A stretch of DNA of 64,000 nucleotides from HXMU1420-13 sp963691715 (GTDB lineage: Bacteria; Bacteroidota; Rhodothermia; Balneolales; Balneolaceae). The first letter of the stretch is position 1. Each line of letters starts with the position of its first letter. The stretch covers positions 2,728,001-2,792,000 of the forward strand of contig OY829281.1 of the NCBI GenBank assembly GCA_963691715.1, read 5' to 3'. Below the pieces are notes generated by a model, which saw only the letters and a list, made by a program, of their open reading frames with translations, had not been told where the DNA came from and did no database searches. The translations under genes and the position numbers were made by a program. Shown in pieces: positions 44,646 through 52,911 of this stretch.

Positions 44646-45769
44646 AGCTATTTGAAGTATATCCATTATTTGATGTGGAACCAGTTGAAGCAGATGGTGC
44701 ACTTTTGTTTGATCGTCAGGGGAACAAATATCTTGATTTTTACGGTGGTCATGCTGTCATTTCTATTGGGCACGGACATCCACATTTTGTGGAGAGAATT
44801 ACAGATCAACTAGGGAAGCTAGCGTTTTACTCTAACTCAGTACCAATTTCCATTCAAAAAGATCTAGCTCATACATTGGGTGCAAGCAGTGGATATTATA
44901 ATTGGAATTTATTTCTCTGTAATTCTGGTGCCGAGGCAAACGAAAATGCTATGAAATTAGCTTCAGCTCATAATCATAGAAAAAAAATAATGGCTTTTAC
45001 AGGAGGCTTTCATGGCAGAACTTCTTTAGCTGTTGCCGCAACTGATAATCCAAATATTGTGTTCCCAGTGAATGAAGGAGCGGAAATCGATCGATATCAC
45101 TTCGAAGATTTTGAGGGCACAGAACAAGCGCTACTAAATGAAGATTTCTGTTGTGTTATTATCGAGGGAATTCAAGGGGTAGGTGGAATTGTAGAACCGT
45201 CAGCTGAATTTTTAAAGCATCTTCGTGTATTATGCGATAAGACTGGAACAGTATTAATTTTAGACGAGGTACAGTCAGGTTTTGGTCGCACAGGTAGATT
45301 TTTTGCGCATCAACACGCATTTATTCAACCTGATATTATTTCTATTGCGAAAGGAATGGGCAATGGCTTTCCTGTTGGTGGGATTATGATTAACCCATCA
45401 TTAAAGCCAAAAATAGGCATGCTAGGTACAACTTTTGGGGGAAATCACTTGGCATGTGCTGCTAGTTTAGCTGTATTAGAAGTCATTGAACGTGAAAAAT
45501 TAATCCAACATGCTGCCCAAATTGGTAAATACCTAGTTTCTGAATTACAACACTTCTCCGCGATCAAAGAAATACGAGGAAAGGGATTGATGATTGGTTT
45601 AGAATTCGACCACCCAATAGCCGATTTGCGAAAGAAATTATTATATGATCAAAATATTTTTACGGGTTCTTCTTCTAACAAAAACACGCTAAGACTTTTA
45701 CCACCTCTTAATATCGGAGAAAAAGAAGTAACCCAATTCCTAAAAGCACTAAAAAAGGTAATGGAATGA
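44642..45769 (+). CDS. argD: Acetylornithine/succinylornithine aminotransferase
   Basis: 375 aa class III PLP aminotransferase. YLDFYGGHAVISIGHGHPHFV near the N-terminus, LCNSGAEANENAMKLA (phosphate contact), VLILDEVQSGFGRTGRFFAHQ (cofactor aspartate) and the Schiff-base Lys237 in SIAKGMGNGFPVGG. It converts N-acylglutamate semialdehyde to N-acylornithine with glutamate as amino donor. It overlaps proC by 4 bp and the next gene by 4 bp. Confidence 0.94.
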   Translation: MKLFEVYPLFDVEPVEADGALLFDRQGNKYLDFYGGHAVISIGHGHPHFVERITDQLGKLAFYSNSVPISIQKDLAHTLGASSGYYNWNLFLCNSGAEANENAMKLASAHNHRKKIMAFTGGFHGRTSLAVAATDNPNIVFPVNEGAEIDRYHFEDFEGTEQALLNEDFCCVIIEGIQGVGGIVEPSAEFLKHLRVLCDKTGTVLILDEVQSGFGRTGRFFAHQHAFIQPDIISIAKGMGNGFPVGGIMINPSLKPKIGMLGTTFGGNHLACAASLAVLEVIEREKLIQHAAQIGKYLVSELQHFSAIKEIRGKGLMIGLEFDHPIADLRKKLLYDQNIFTGSSSNKNTLRLLPPLNIGEKEVTQFLKALKKVME

Positions 45770-46710
45770 AACAGTTTGTAAGTATAGAGGATATTTCGGA
45801 TGTAGAAGCATTGCTACACAAAGCAATGGAAATAAAAAGAAATCCACTCGGTAATACAGAGCTTGGTAGAAATAAATCGATGGGCTTAATTTTTTTAAAT
45901 CCAAGCCTTCGTACCCGCATTAGTTCACAGCGGGCTGCAATGAATTTAGGACTCGATGTTATTCTTTTTGATGTAAATAAAGGAGGGTGGAAACTGGAAT
46001 TTGGGGATGGTGTTATTATGGATGGAGATTCATCTGAACATATTATTGAAGCTGCGGGTGTATTAGGGCATTATTTTGATATTCTAGCCATTCGTTCGTT
46101 TGCACATTTAAAGTGTAAAGAAGATGATTATTCAGAAAAAAACATCAATGCTTTTATCAGATACTCTGGAATTCCAATTATAAATATGGAGTCGGCTACA
46201 GCACATCCACTTCAAGCCTTTGCCGATCTAATCACCATAAAGGAGCATCAGAAACAGGAGCGACCCAAGGTTGTACTGAGCTGGGCTCCACATCCCAAAC
46301 CATTACCACAGGCAGTAGCAAATTCGTTTGTTCGGTGGATGAAAGTAAGTGATACGGACTTGATCGTTACTCACCCTGACGGATATGATTTATCATCCGA
46401 AATAATGGAAGGCGTTCGATTTGAGCCGAACCAGTTAAAGGCTTTTGAAGGTGCTGATTTTATATATGCTAAAAACTGGAGTAGTTTCTCTAATTATGGA
46501 CAAATAGTAAGTAAAGATGCGAGTTGGATGATCACGCAAGACAAGATGAAATATACCAACCAAGCAAAATTTATGCATTGTCTACCAGTTCGTAGAAATG
46601 TAGTGGTAGATGAAAAAGTACTGGATAGTTCTAACAGTATAGTACTAGACCAAGCTGCAAATCGAATAGTCTCCATGCAAACGGTTCTTCAATCAATAAT
46701 GGAGGGCTAG
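45766..46710 (+). CDS. argF': N-acetylornithine (or N-succinylornithine) carbamoyltransferase
   Basis: 314 aa. The carbamoyl-phosphate motif reads NPSLRTRISSQRAAMNLG rather than the STRTR of ornithine transcarbamylase, the form seen in the acylornithine enzymes of Xanthomonas and Bacteroides. The segment GGWKLEFGDGVIMDGDSSEHIIEAA aligns with the loop where Glu marks acetylornithine and Pro succinylornithine specificity in published structures. Glu is present here (WKLEF), favouring N-acetylornithine. The C-terminus carries MHCLPVRRNVVVDEKVL. It produces N-acylcitrulline, so deacylation follows carbamoylation. Confidence 0.9.
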   Translation: MKQFVSIEDISDVEALLHKAMEIKRNPLGNTELGRNKSMGLIFLNPSLRTRISSQRAAMNLGLDVILFDVNKGGWKLEFGDGVIMDGDSSEHIIEAAGVLGHYFDILAIRSFAHLKCKEDDYSEKNINAFIRYSGIPIINMESATAHPLQAFADLITIKEHQKQERPKVVLSWAPHPKPLPQAVANSFVRWMKVSDTDLIVTHPDGYDLSSEIMEGVRFEPNQLKAFEGADFIYAKNWSSFSNYGQIVSKDASWMITQDKMKYTNQAKFMHCLPVRRNVVVDEKVLDSSNSIVLDQAANRIVSMQTVLQSIMEG

Positions 46711-46715
46711 AAATT

Positions 46716-47477
46716 ATGGAAGTAATTAAAGTGATAAAAATTGGAGGGCGCATAGCAGAAAAAGACGAACTGCTGGATAAGTTTTTAAATGAATTTTATC
46801 GTCTTAATGGATCAAAAATATTGGTTCACGGTGGCGGAGTGTTGGCCACTCAGATTTCTGATAAATTGGGCATTACAACACAGATGATTGATGGCAGGAG
46901 AATTACTAGTTTAGAAACACTTGAAGTAGTAACCATGGTATATGGTGGATTAGTTAATAAAAAGTTAGTTGCTAAACTTCAAGCAAAGGGTCAAAATGCA
47001 ATTGGGTTAACAGGGGCAGATTTAAACATCATCCATTCCATTAAAAGAAATCCTTTCCCAGTTAATTTTGGCTGGGTTGGGGATGTTGAAATGGTTAACT
47101 CCGAATGGTTGAAAGTTTTTTTAGAGCAAGGGGTTGTTCCAGTTGTTGCTCCATTAACACATGATGGCAAAGGAAATATGCTAAATACCAATGCGGATAC
47201 TATTGCTGGTTGCATAGCTGCAGAACTTGCCAGTAGATATAAGGTACACCTCACATTTTGCTTTGATCGACCAGGTGTAATGGATGGAGAGCAGTTGATT
47301 GATTCCATAAATCTAAGCCAATATGAAGATTTGAAAGCGCATGGTACTGTTACAGATGGTATGATTCCAAAATTAGATGTAGGATTTAAAGCACTCCAAC
47401 AACTGGTAACCACGGTTACCATTAGAGGGATAAATGATATTTCCAATGAATACAAAGGTACAACACTAACACTATGA
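46716..47477 (+). CDS. argB: Acetylglutamate kinase
   Basis: 253 aa amino-acid kinase fold. VIKIGGRIAEKDELL, the glycine loop KILVHGGGVLATQISDKLG, MIDGRRIT (acylglutamate contact), and NTNADTIAGCIAAELASRYKVHLTFCFDRPGVM near the ATP site. The C-terminal DGMIPKLDVGFKALQ is typical. It lacks the N-terminal helix that carries arginine feedback inhibition in some ArgB enzymes, so control may rest on transcription. It lies 5 bp after the carbamoyltransferase. Confidence 0.95.
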   Translation: MEVIKVIKIGGRIAEKDELLDKFLNEFYRLNGSKILVHGGGVLATQISDKLGITTQMIDGRRITSLETLEVVTMVYGGLVNKKLVAKLQAKGQNAIGLTGADLNIIHSIKRNPFPVNFGWVGDVEMVNSEWLKVFLEQGVVPVVAPLTHDGKGNMLNTNADTIAGCIAAELASRYKVHLTFCFDRPGVMDGEQLIDSINLSQYEDLKAHGTVTDGMIPKLDVGFKALQQLVTTVTIRGINDISNEYKGTTLTL

Positions 47478-48529
47478 GAGAGATAACAAAAAAAGCAATC
47501 GATTTACTTTCTAGGTTGATAGAAACTCAGTCTTACAGTGGCGAAGAGCAAGAAACAGCCGATATTTTGAGCAATTATTTAAGGCAACACGGATATGAAG
47601 TTAATCAGAAAGGGAATAATGTATGGGCACGATCAAATCATCAAGATTCCACCAAACCAACCTTATTACTCAATTCTCATCATGATACTGTGCATGCAAC
47701 CAGTAAATGGATCAACGATCCGTTCAAAGCTAACTTACTAGAAGGTAAGCTTATTGGGTTAGGAAGTAATGACGCTGGTGGACCTTTAGTAAGTTTATTA
47801 CATACCTTTATTGAATTAGACAAGAAAGAGCAGCCTTATAATCTGGTGTTTCTTGCAAGCGCCGAAGAAGAATCGTCTGGAAAAAACGGGGTTCCTATTG
47901 TACTTGATGACCTAGGTACTATTGATGTTGGTGTGGTTGGGGAGCCCACCTCCATGGACATGGCGATTGCAGAGCGGGGATTGGTTGTGTTGGATTGTAC
48001 TGCCCATGGAGAAAGTGGTCATGCGGCTAGAGGAGAAGGAAAAAACGCCATTTATTTAGCTATGAAAGACATCGAATGGTTCAAAAGCTACCGCTTTGAA
48101 AAAGAATCGGAGGTCTTAGGAGCAATAAATATGACGGTTACACAAATAAATGCAGGCAGCTTGCATAACGTGGTTCCGGATGAGTGTAGTTTTGTGGTGG
48201 ATGTGCGCCCCAACGAATATTATTCGAATACAGAAATGGTTGATTTTATAAAAGAGCAGGTGAAATGTGAGGTAACTCCCCGATCTCTCCATTTAAACGC
48301 ATCTGGAATTCAGGCCACTCACCCTTTGGTACAACAAGCAGTAGCGCTTGGTATCCACACGTATGGATCAAAAACGATGAGTGATCAAGTTCACATGCCG
48401 TTTCCAACCATTAAAATGGGTCCCGGTGATACTAGAAGATCGCATACCGCCGATGAATATATTTATGTGGATGAGATTGATGCAGGCATCCAAATTTACC
48501 TTCAATTATTAGATGGGTTAGAACTATGA
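47474..48529 (+). CDS. argE: M20-family deacylase (ArgE-type, N-acylcitrulline or N-acylornithine)
   Basis: 351 aa. Zinc-ligand motifs: LLLNSHHDTVHATSKW (His, Asp), GLGSNDAGGPLVSLLH, FLASAEEESSGKNGVP (catalytic Glu pair), and GVVGEPTSMDMAIAERGLVVLDC. A dimerisation lid and a final MGPGDTRRSHTADEYI with the last zinc histidine follow. Because the carbamoyltransferase is of the acylornithine type, the expected substrate is N-acylcitrulline. It overlaps argB and argH by 4 bp each. Confidence 0.9.
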   Translation: MREITKKAIDLLSRLIETQSYSGEEQETADILSNYLRQHGYEVNQKGNNVWARSNHQDSTKPTLLLNSHHDTVHATSKWINDPFKANLLEGKLIGLGSNDAGGPLVSLLHTFIELDKKEQPYNLVFLASAEEESSGKNGVPIVLDDLGTIDVGVVGEPTSMDMAIAERGLVVLDCTAHGESGHAARGEGKNAIYLAMKDIEWFKSYRFEKESEVLGAINMTVTQINAGSLHNVVPDECSFVVDVRPNEYYSNTEMVDFIKEQVKCEVTPRSLHLNASGIQATHPLVQQAVALGIHTYGSKTMSDQVHMPFPTIKMGPGDTRRSHTADEYIYVDEIDAGIQIYLQLLDGLEL

Positions 48530-49830
48530 GCGGAAAAAAACTTTGGGATAAAGGAATAGTAACGGACACGTTCATCGAAAAATTTACGGTAGGTAGAGAT
48601 CGTGAATTTGATCTACAGCTTGCAACATTCGATGTTCAAGGGAGTTTGGCACACATCAACATGTTGCACAGCATTGGGTTGTTAGAGGCAGAAGAACTTG
48701 AAATCCTGGAAGATGAATTACGCACCATCGACAAAGAGTATATTCAAAAAGGAATATTCGAAATTGAAGAAGGGGTAGAGGATGTGCATTCTCAAATCGA
48801 GTTAATGTTGGTTAGGAAGTTAGGTGATGTAGGTAAAAAAATTCATGCTGGGCGATCTAGAAACGATCAAGTGCTTGTTGACTTAAAATTATTTTTGAGA
48901 GCTGAGCTTCATGAAATTGTGGGGTTAACCAAGAAATTATTCGATACCCTTATTAAGAGAAGTGAAGAAAATAAACACCATCTTATGCCAGGTTACACCC
49001 ATACACAGGCAGCAATGCCATCCAGTTTTGGGCTCTGGTTTGGTGCATACGCCGAAAGTTTAGTCGATGATCTTACAGTAATGCAATCGGTGCGGTCTAT
49101 GGTACATCGCAATCCATTAGGATCTGCCGCGGGCTATGGATCATCATTTCCTTTAAATAGAGCACTCACCACAGAATGGTTAGGGTTTGATAGCCCAGCA
49201 ATAAATGTGGTGTACGCCCAAATGGGGCGCGGTAAAACGGAGCAGTTTTTTGCTTATGGATTAGCAGCAATTGCTGGAACATTAAATAAACTAGCAGCGG
49301 ATGTATGCTTATACAATAGCCAGAACTTCGGATTCATTACCCTTCCGGATGAATTAACAACGGGATCGAGTATTATGCCGCATAAGAAAAATCCGGATGT
49401 GTTTGAGCTTATTCGAGCCAAAACCAATAGCCTATTGGCGCTTCCAAATAGCATAGCGATGATGATATCCAATTTAACTTCGGGATATCATAGAGATTTT
49501 CAACTTTTAAAGGAGCTTTTATTTCCTCAGATGAATGAAATTAAATCATGTTTAGAAATTACAGAATATGCGATGGCGAAAGTGTCGGTGAATGATCATA
49601 TCCTAAAAGATTCGAAGTATGATCTTATCTTTTCTGTGGAAGCGGTAAATCAATACGTGTTGGAGGGAATGCCATTTCGTGAAGCCTACTTACTAGTAGC
49701 TAAGCATATACAAGATGGAACATTTATTCCACCCAAAGAACTAAACCACTCGCATCTAGGAAGCATAGGAAATTTAGGAAATGAAGAAATTAAGGCAAGA
49801 ATGGAGCAGGTATATGCCTCATTCGCTTAA
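48526..49830 (+). CDS. argH: Argininosuccinate lyase
   Basis: 434 aa, slightly shorter than E. coli ArgH (457). The fumarase-superfamily signature GSSIMPHKKNPDVFELIRAKTN is present with the mobile catalytic Ser (TTGSS). HAGRSRNDQVLVDLKLFLR and GYTHTQAAMPSSFGLWFGAY supply the other active-site parts. It splits argininosuccinate into arginine and fumarate. It is the last gene of the operon; no strong terminator follows, only a weak GGTTT/AAACC hairpin near 49933. Confidence 0.96.
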   Translation: MSGKKLWDKGIVTDTFIEKFTVGRDREFDLQLATFDVQGSLAHINMLHSIGLLEAEELEILEDELRTIDKEYIQKGIFEIEEGVEDVHSQIELMLVRKLGDVGKKIHAGRSRNDQVLVDLKLFLRAELHEIVGLTKKLFDTLIKRSEENKHHLMPGYTHTQAAMPSSFGLWFGAYAESLVDDLTVMQSVRSMVHRNPLGSAAGYGSSFPLNRALTTEWLGFDSPAINVVYAQMGRGKTEQFFAYGLAAIAGTLNKLAADVCLYNSQNFGFITLPDELTTGSSIMPHKKNPDVFELIRAKTNSLLALPNSIAMMISNLTSGYHRDFQLLKELLFPQMNEIKSCLEITEYAMAKVSVNDHILKDSKYDLIFSVEAVNQYVLEGMPFREAYLLVAKHIQDGTFIPPKELNHSHLGSIGNLGNEEIKARMEQVYASFA

Positions 49831-50079
49831 CTGTAGCTCTAGGTTTTAAGAGGTTTAAAGATGGGGGTGTTCTCGTTCTTTTTTTTACTGAACCACCAAA
49901 AAGAAAATGAGCGGAGCGAATTTTTCTCTAACGGTTTGGCTAAAACCAGTTTTAATTCAGTTTAGGTGTTGTAGTACCCCGTTTTTATTTTTTCATTTCG
50001 TTTTAGCGTTGGCAAGGAAGCGCTGACGTCACCGCATCCCGATTTATCGGGAGAGGATGGCAATGTGCTTGAACTTGCG
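49831..50079. other. Intergenic region between argH and the restriction genes
   Basis: No gene seen. It contains a T-rich stretch, the direct repeat TTAGCGTTGGC at 50003-50013 (repeated at 55442-55452 beyond the restriction-modification genes) and the palindrome at 50036-50055. Its sequence character differs from the arg operon and marks the start of the accessory zone. Confidence 0.5.
50036..50055. repeat. Dispersed palindromic repeat, copy A
   Basis: ATCCCGATTTATCGGGAGAG. The core TCCCGAT/ATCGGGA is palindromic, and the same 20-mer with one mismatch occurs in inverted orientation at 55865-55884, on the far side of the restriction-modification pair. Confidence 0.7.
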
Positions 50080-52908
50080 TTAGGCTAATTCCTTACCCAT
50101 ACGTTTCTTGACCAATCCTTCTATGTCGATTGGGTGAAATGAAACATCCCAATGCCATTTTCCAAATCCACCATGATTGTTCACTGCATTGATCCATTCG
50201 TTCAAGTATTCTCGTTTGGTTTTGTTTTGTTGGCTATCCACTCCTTTGGTTTCTAAAACCATATAATCACCATTAACCAACTTTAAAATAAAGTCAGGAT
50301 AGAATTTTCGGATTACTCCTTTGTGATTGTATAGAATTGTAAAACCTAAATGGTCATTCTTTACAAAAGACTCAACTAAGTCGGATTTGTCAAAGAAATA
50401 AGCTTCACTTGCTTCCCAGCCGCTGTCATAAACGCAATGGCTGATATGTGATTTTTCTGTCCATTCGCAAGGTTTGCTGGTGTACCAAGTTCTTACATCT
50501 TCTGTTGAGCGAATTGGTTTTTCCTTATCAAATACAGGAGTAAGTTTTTCTGTGTTTTCCGAACGAATGGCTGTCCAAATATGCTGGACAATTTTATTCA
50601 TGTTCAATATTATGAGAATCTTTCTTTTGGAATCGTCTTGATGAAACAGGTCATTTTTAATTCTGATTTTATCTGAATCAATGAATTGCTCCACAATACG
50701 AACGACCTGAGCCAGAAAAATCTCTTTACTCCCTTTCCAATCAGGTTTCTTTTCTGAATTGTAAATGGTAGATGCTATTCTAAATACTATGGATTGAACT
50801 CTTGTGTCTTCGGCAATCTGTTCTAATCCAATAGCTGCTTTTACTTTAGGGTTGGCTTTGCCAGAAATAATGGCTGCCATCTCTGCTTCAGTGATTGACT
50901 CATACGGATCTAATTCTAATACATTGACATTGTCCCAATCCAATTTGAGTTGTGGACGATAAACGTGGTCTATTCTGATGATATTCGGAAAAGTGATTTC
51001 GTGCTGTGCCTTTTCTTTTCTCGGTTCAATCTTGGTTTTTGGTTTGGGTGGCGGTGGTGGTGTTCCTTCGCCTCCTTCATGCGGTAAAAAGGTAAAAGGC
51101 ACTCCAAAAATGTTCACATATTCAGGTTCAAACAAGCCATCTTCTCCTACATCATAACTCACTCGCCTTAAACCTCTACCAACTACCTGCTCACATAACA
51201 ACTGACTAGAAAATGCTCGCAGTCCCATAATATGAGTTACCGTTTTTGCATCCCAACCTTCTGAAAGCATCCCAACCGAAATTACATTTTGAACTTGTTC
51301 ACCAGGCTCTCCTTCTTTACCAACTGTATCTACAGTAAGCCTAAGTAACTCTGCTTGTTGTGCTTTAGTCAATTTTGGTGTTTCATCACCATCTTCATCC
51401 ACTTCAATATTTAGTTCAACTGCTTCCGTCTCTGACTCTGCTTTTTCCAAAACTTTACTGTCTATCTGCAATGTTTTGTCAGGTGCACACAGTTCAGGAA
51501 TTAATATTTGGTTGTGGTCGAAAGCATATTTGATTCGAGCAGAAGTTTCCGTTCTATTGGCAACGGTAATCATTACGGGAGGAACTTTATGACCAACAGA
51601 TTCCCATTCGTTCTTAGTTTCCTGCCAATCTTTTCCAAGTAAATAATAAGCATTGATTAAAAGGTCGGGTAGAGGTTCTGTTTCGTCCGCTTTACGGTTG
51701 ATGTCGTCTTTTACTTCATCATCTGCATAAATGTGATACAGACGTGATTTCAATTCTTTAGTGCGTTCGCTATCATCACGAACAACCACTCTGGGTGTTT
51801 TTACCAATCCTGATTCTATGGCATCATTCAATCCAAAGTCAGAAACTATCCAAGTGAACAATGCATCTTCTGCGGCTTTCTTTCCTGATGGTGTAAAAGG
51901 TGTTGCTGATAAATCAAAGCATTTCAGAATTCCTCTTTGTTCGTGGATTTTATCTAGACCTCCGACCCAAATAGTGGCTTCCTCAGCACTGTCTTTGTCG
52001 GATCCAGTTCGTTTGTATTTTCCAACTGCTTCTGGATTCATCCTCCAAGCATGGTGAGCCTCATCATTTAGTACAATGATGTTTCTTGCGTTGCTCATTT
52101 CACCGAGTACATTGCGGACGTAGGCTTCACCGCTAATTTCCATGCGTTGACGTTTGTCCACAGAACGCAAATAGCCTTTTTCAACTTTAGCATCAATTTT
52201 GTCTTGAGAATCCCAAGCCAAAGCGTGCCAGTTGTGAATAATCACTTTTCCTTGACGGAGTTTATCCATCAAAGCAGCAGGTACGATATTGAATTCTTCG
52301 TAGTAGTTCTCTTCGTGAGTAGGTTGTAAAACTTGTAGACGACTTTTTACTGTAAGCCCAGGAGCAACACATAAAGCGTATTTGCTGAATCGTGCATCAG
52401 TTGGATTGGTTACTTTATTCAAGAAATTCCATGCAACGATCATGGACATGATGATGGTCTTACCCGAACCTGTTGCCATTTTACTGCACCAACGTTCAAA
52501 AGCCCCACCATCTCCTTGAATGTCAATTCCAACTTTGTCGGCAGCTGGTGCTTCCGTGAGCCAAATCAAGGTTTCGATGGCTTCCAACTGACAAAAGAAA
52601 AACCTGCGGTCCTTTCGTTCTTCAGGGTCTTGCCAATGTTCTAGCAGTCGTTTAGTAATACCTGTTACACCTGGGTAACCTGCTTCTCGCCATGCTTTTA
52701 CTCTTGGTCGGATTTTGTTGACGATATCTATTTCTATAAAAATACCTGGGTCATCAAAGGCTTTAGAGTTTGGCGTAGCCATAACATAGCCCGCTGGTCG
52801 CCTTCCTTCTTTGATGAAGAAATTTCTATTCTCTCTATTGTAAAACCAATGTTGTTGTGGCTCTTGATGAGGGCTGTTGATGATGAGTTTATCGATACTT
52901 TCTGCCAT
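50080..52908 (-). CDS. Type III restriction endonuclease subunit (Res)
   Basis: 942 aa. Superfamily 2 helicase motifs: Walker A MATGSGKTIIM (GSGKT 147-151), DEAH at 282-285 (IVLNDEAHHAW), a S-A-T-P motif (CFDLSATPFTPSGK) and motif VI region LLCEQVVGRGLRR. The C-terminal nuclease of the PD-(D/E)xK type reads FYPDFILKLVNGDYMVLETKG, with catalytic Asp and ExK. It works only in complex with the Mod subunit, translocating or sliding on DNA from unmethylated sites and cutting. It starts 3 bp after mod on the same strand. The reading frame and motifs are intact. Confidence 0.93.
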   Translation of the reverse strand: MAESIDKLIINSPHQEPQQHWFYNRENRNFFIKEGRRPAGYVMATPNSKAFDDPGIFIEIDIVNKIRPRVKAWREAGYPGVTGITKRLLEHWQDPEERKDRRFFFCQLEAIETLIWLTEAPAADKVGIDIQGDGGAFERWCSKMATGSGKTIIMSMIVAWNFLNKVTNPTDARFSKYALCVAPGLTVKSRLQVLQPTHEENYYEEFNIVPAALMDKLRQGKVIIHNWHALAWDSQDKIDAKVEKGYLRSVDKRQRMEISGEAYVRNVLGEMSNARNIIVLNDEAHHAWRMNPEAVGKYKRTGSDKDSAEEATIWVGGLDKIHEQRGILKCFDLSATPFTPSGKKAAEDALFTWIVSDFGLNDAIESGLVKTPRVVVRDDSERTKELKSRLYHIYADDEVKDDINRKADETEPLPDLLINAYYLLGKDWQETKNEWESVGHKVPPVMITVANRTETSARIKYAFDHNQILIPELCAPDKTLQIDSKVLEKAESETEAVELNIEVDEDGDETPKLTKAQQAELLRLTVDTVGKEGEPGEQVQNVISVGMLSEGWDAKTVTHIMGLRAFSSQLLCEQVVGRGLRRVSYDVGEDGLFEPEYVNIFGVPFTFLPHEGGEGTPPPPPKPKTKIEPRKEKAQHEITFPNIIRIDHVYRPQLKLDWDNVNVLELDPYESITEAEMAAIISGKANPKVKAAIGLEQIAEDTRVQSIVFRIASTIYNSEKKPDWKGSKEIFLAQVVRIVEQFIDSDKIRIKNDLFHQDDSKRKILIILNMNKIVQHIWTAIRSENTEKLTPVFDKEKPIRSTEDVRTWYTSKPCEWTEKSHISHCVYDSGWEASEAYFFDKSDLVESFVKNDHLGFTILYNHKGVIRKFYPDFILKLVNGDYMVLETKGVDSQQNKTKREYLNEWINAVNNHGGFGKWHWDVSFHPIDIEGLVKKRMGKELA

Positions 52909-52911
52909 AAT

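Noticed and set aside
46991..47455. 154-codon ORF antisense to argB
   Set aside because: It is a shadow of the conserved argB frame, with no domain, signal or start context.
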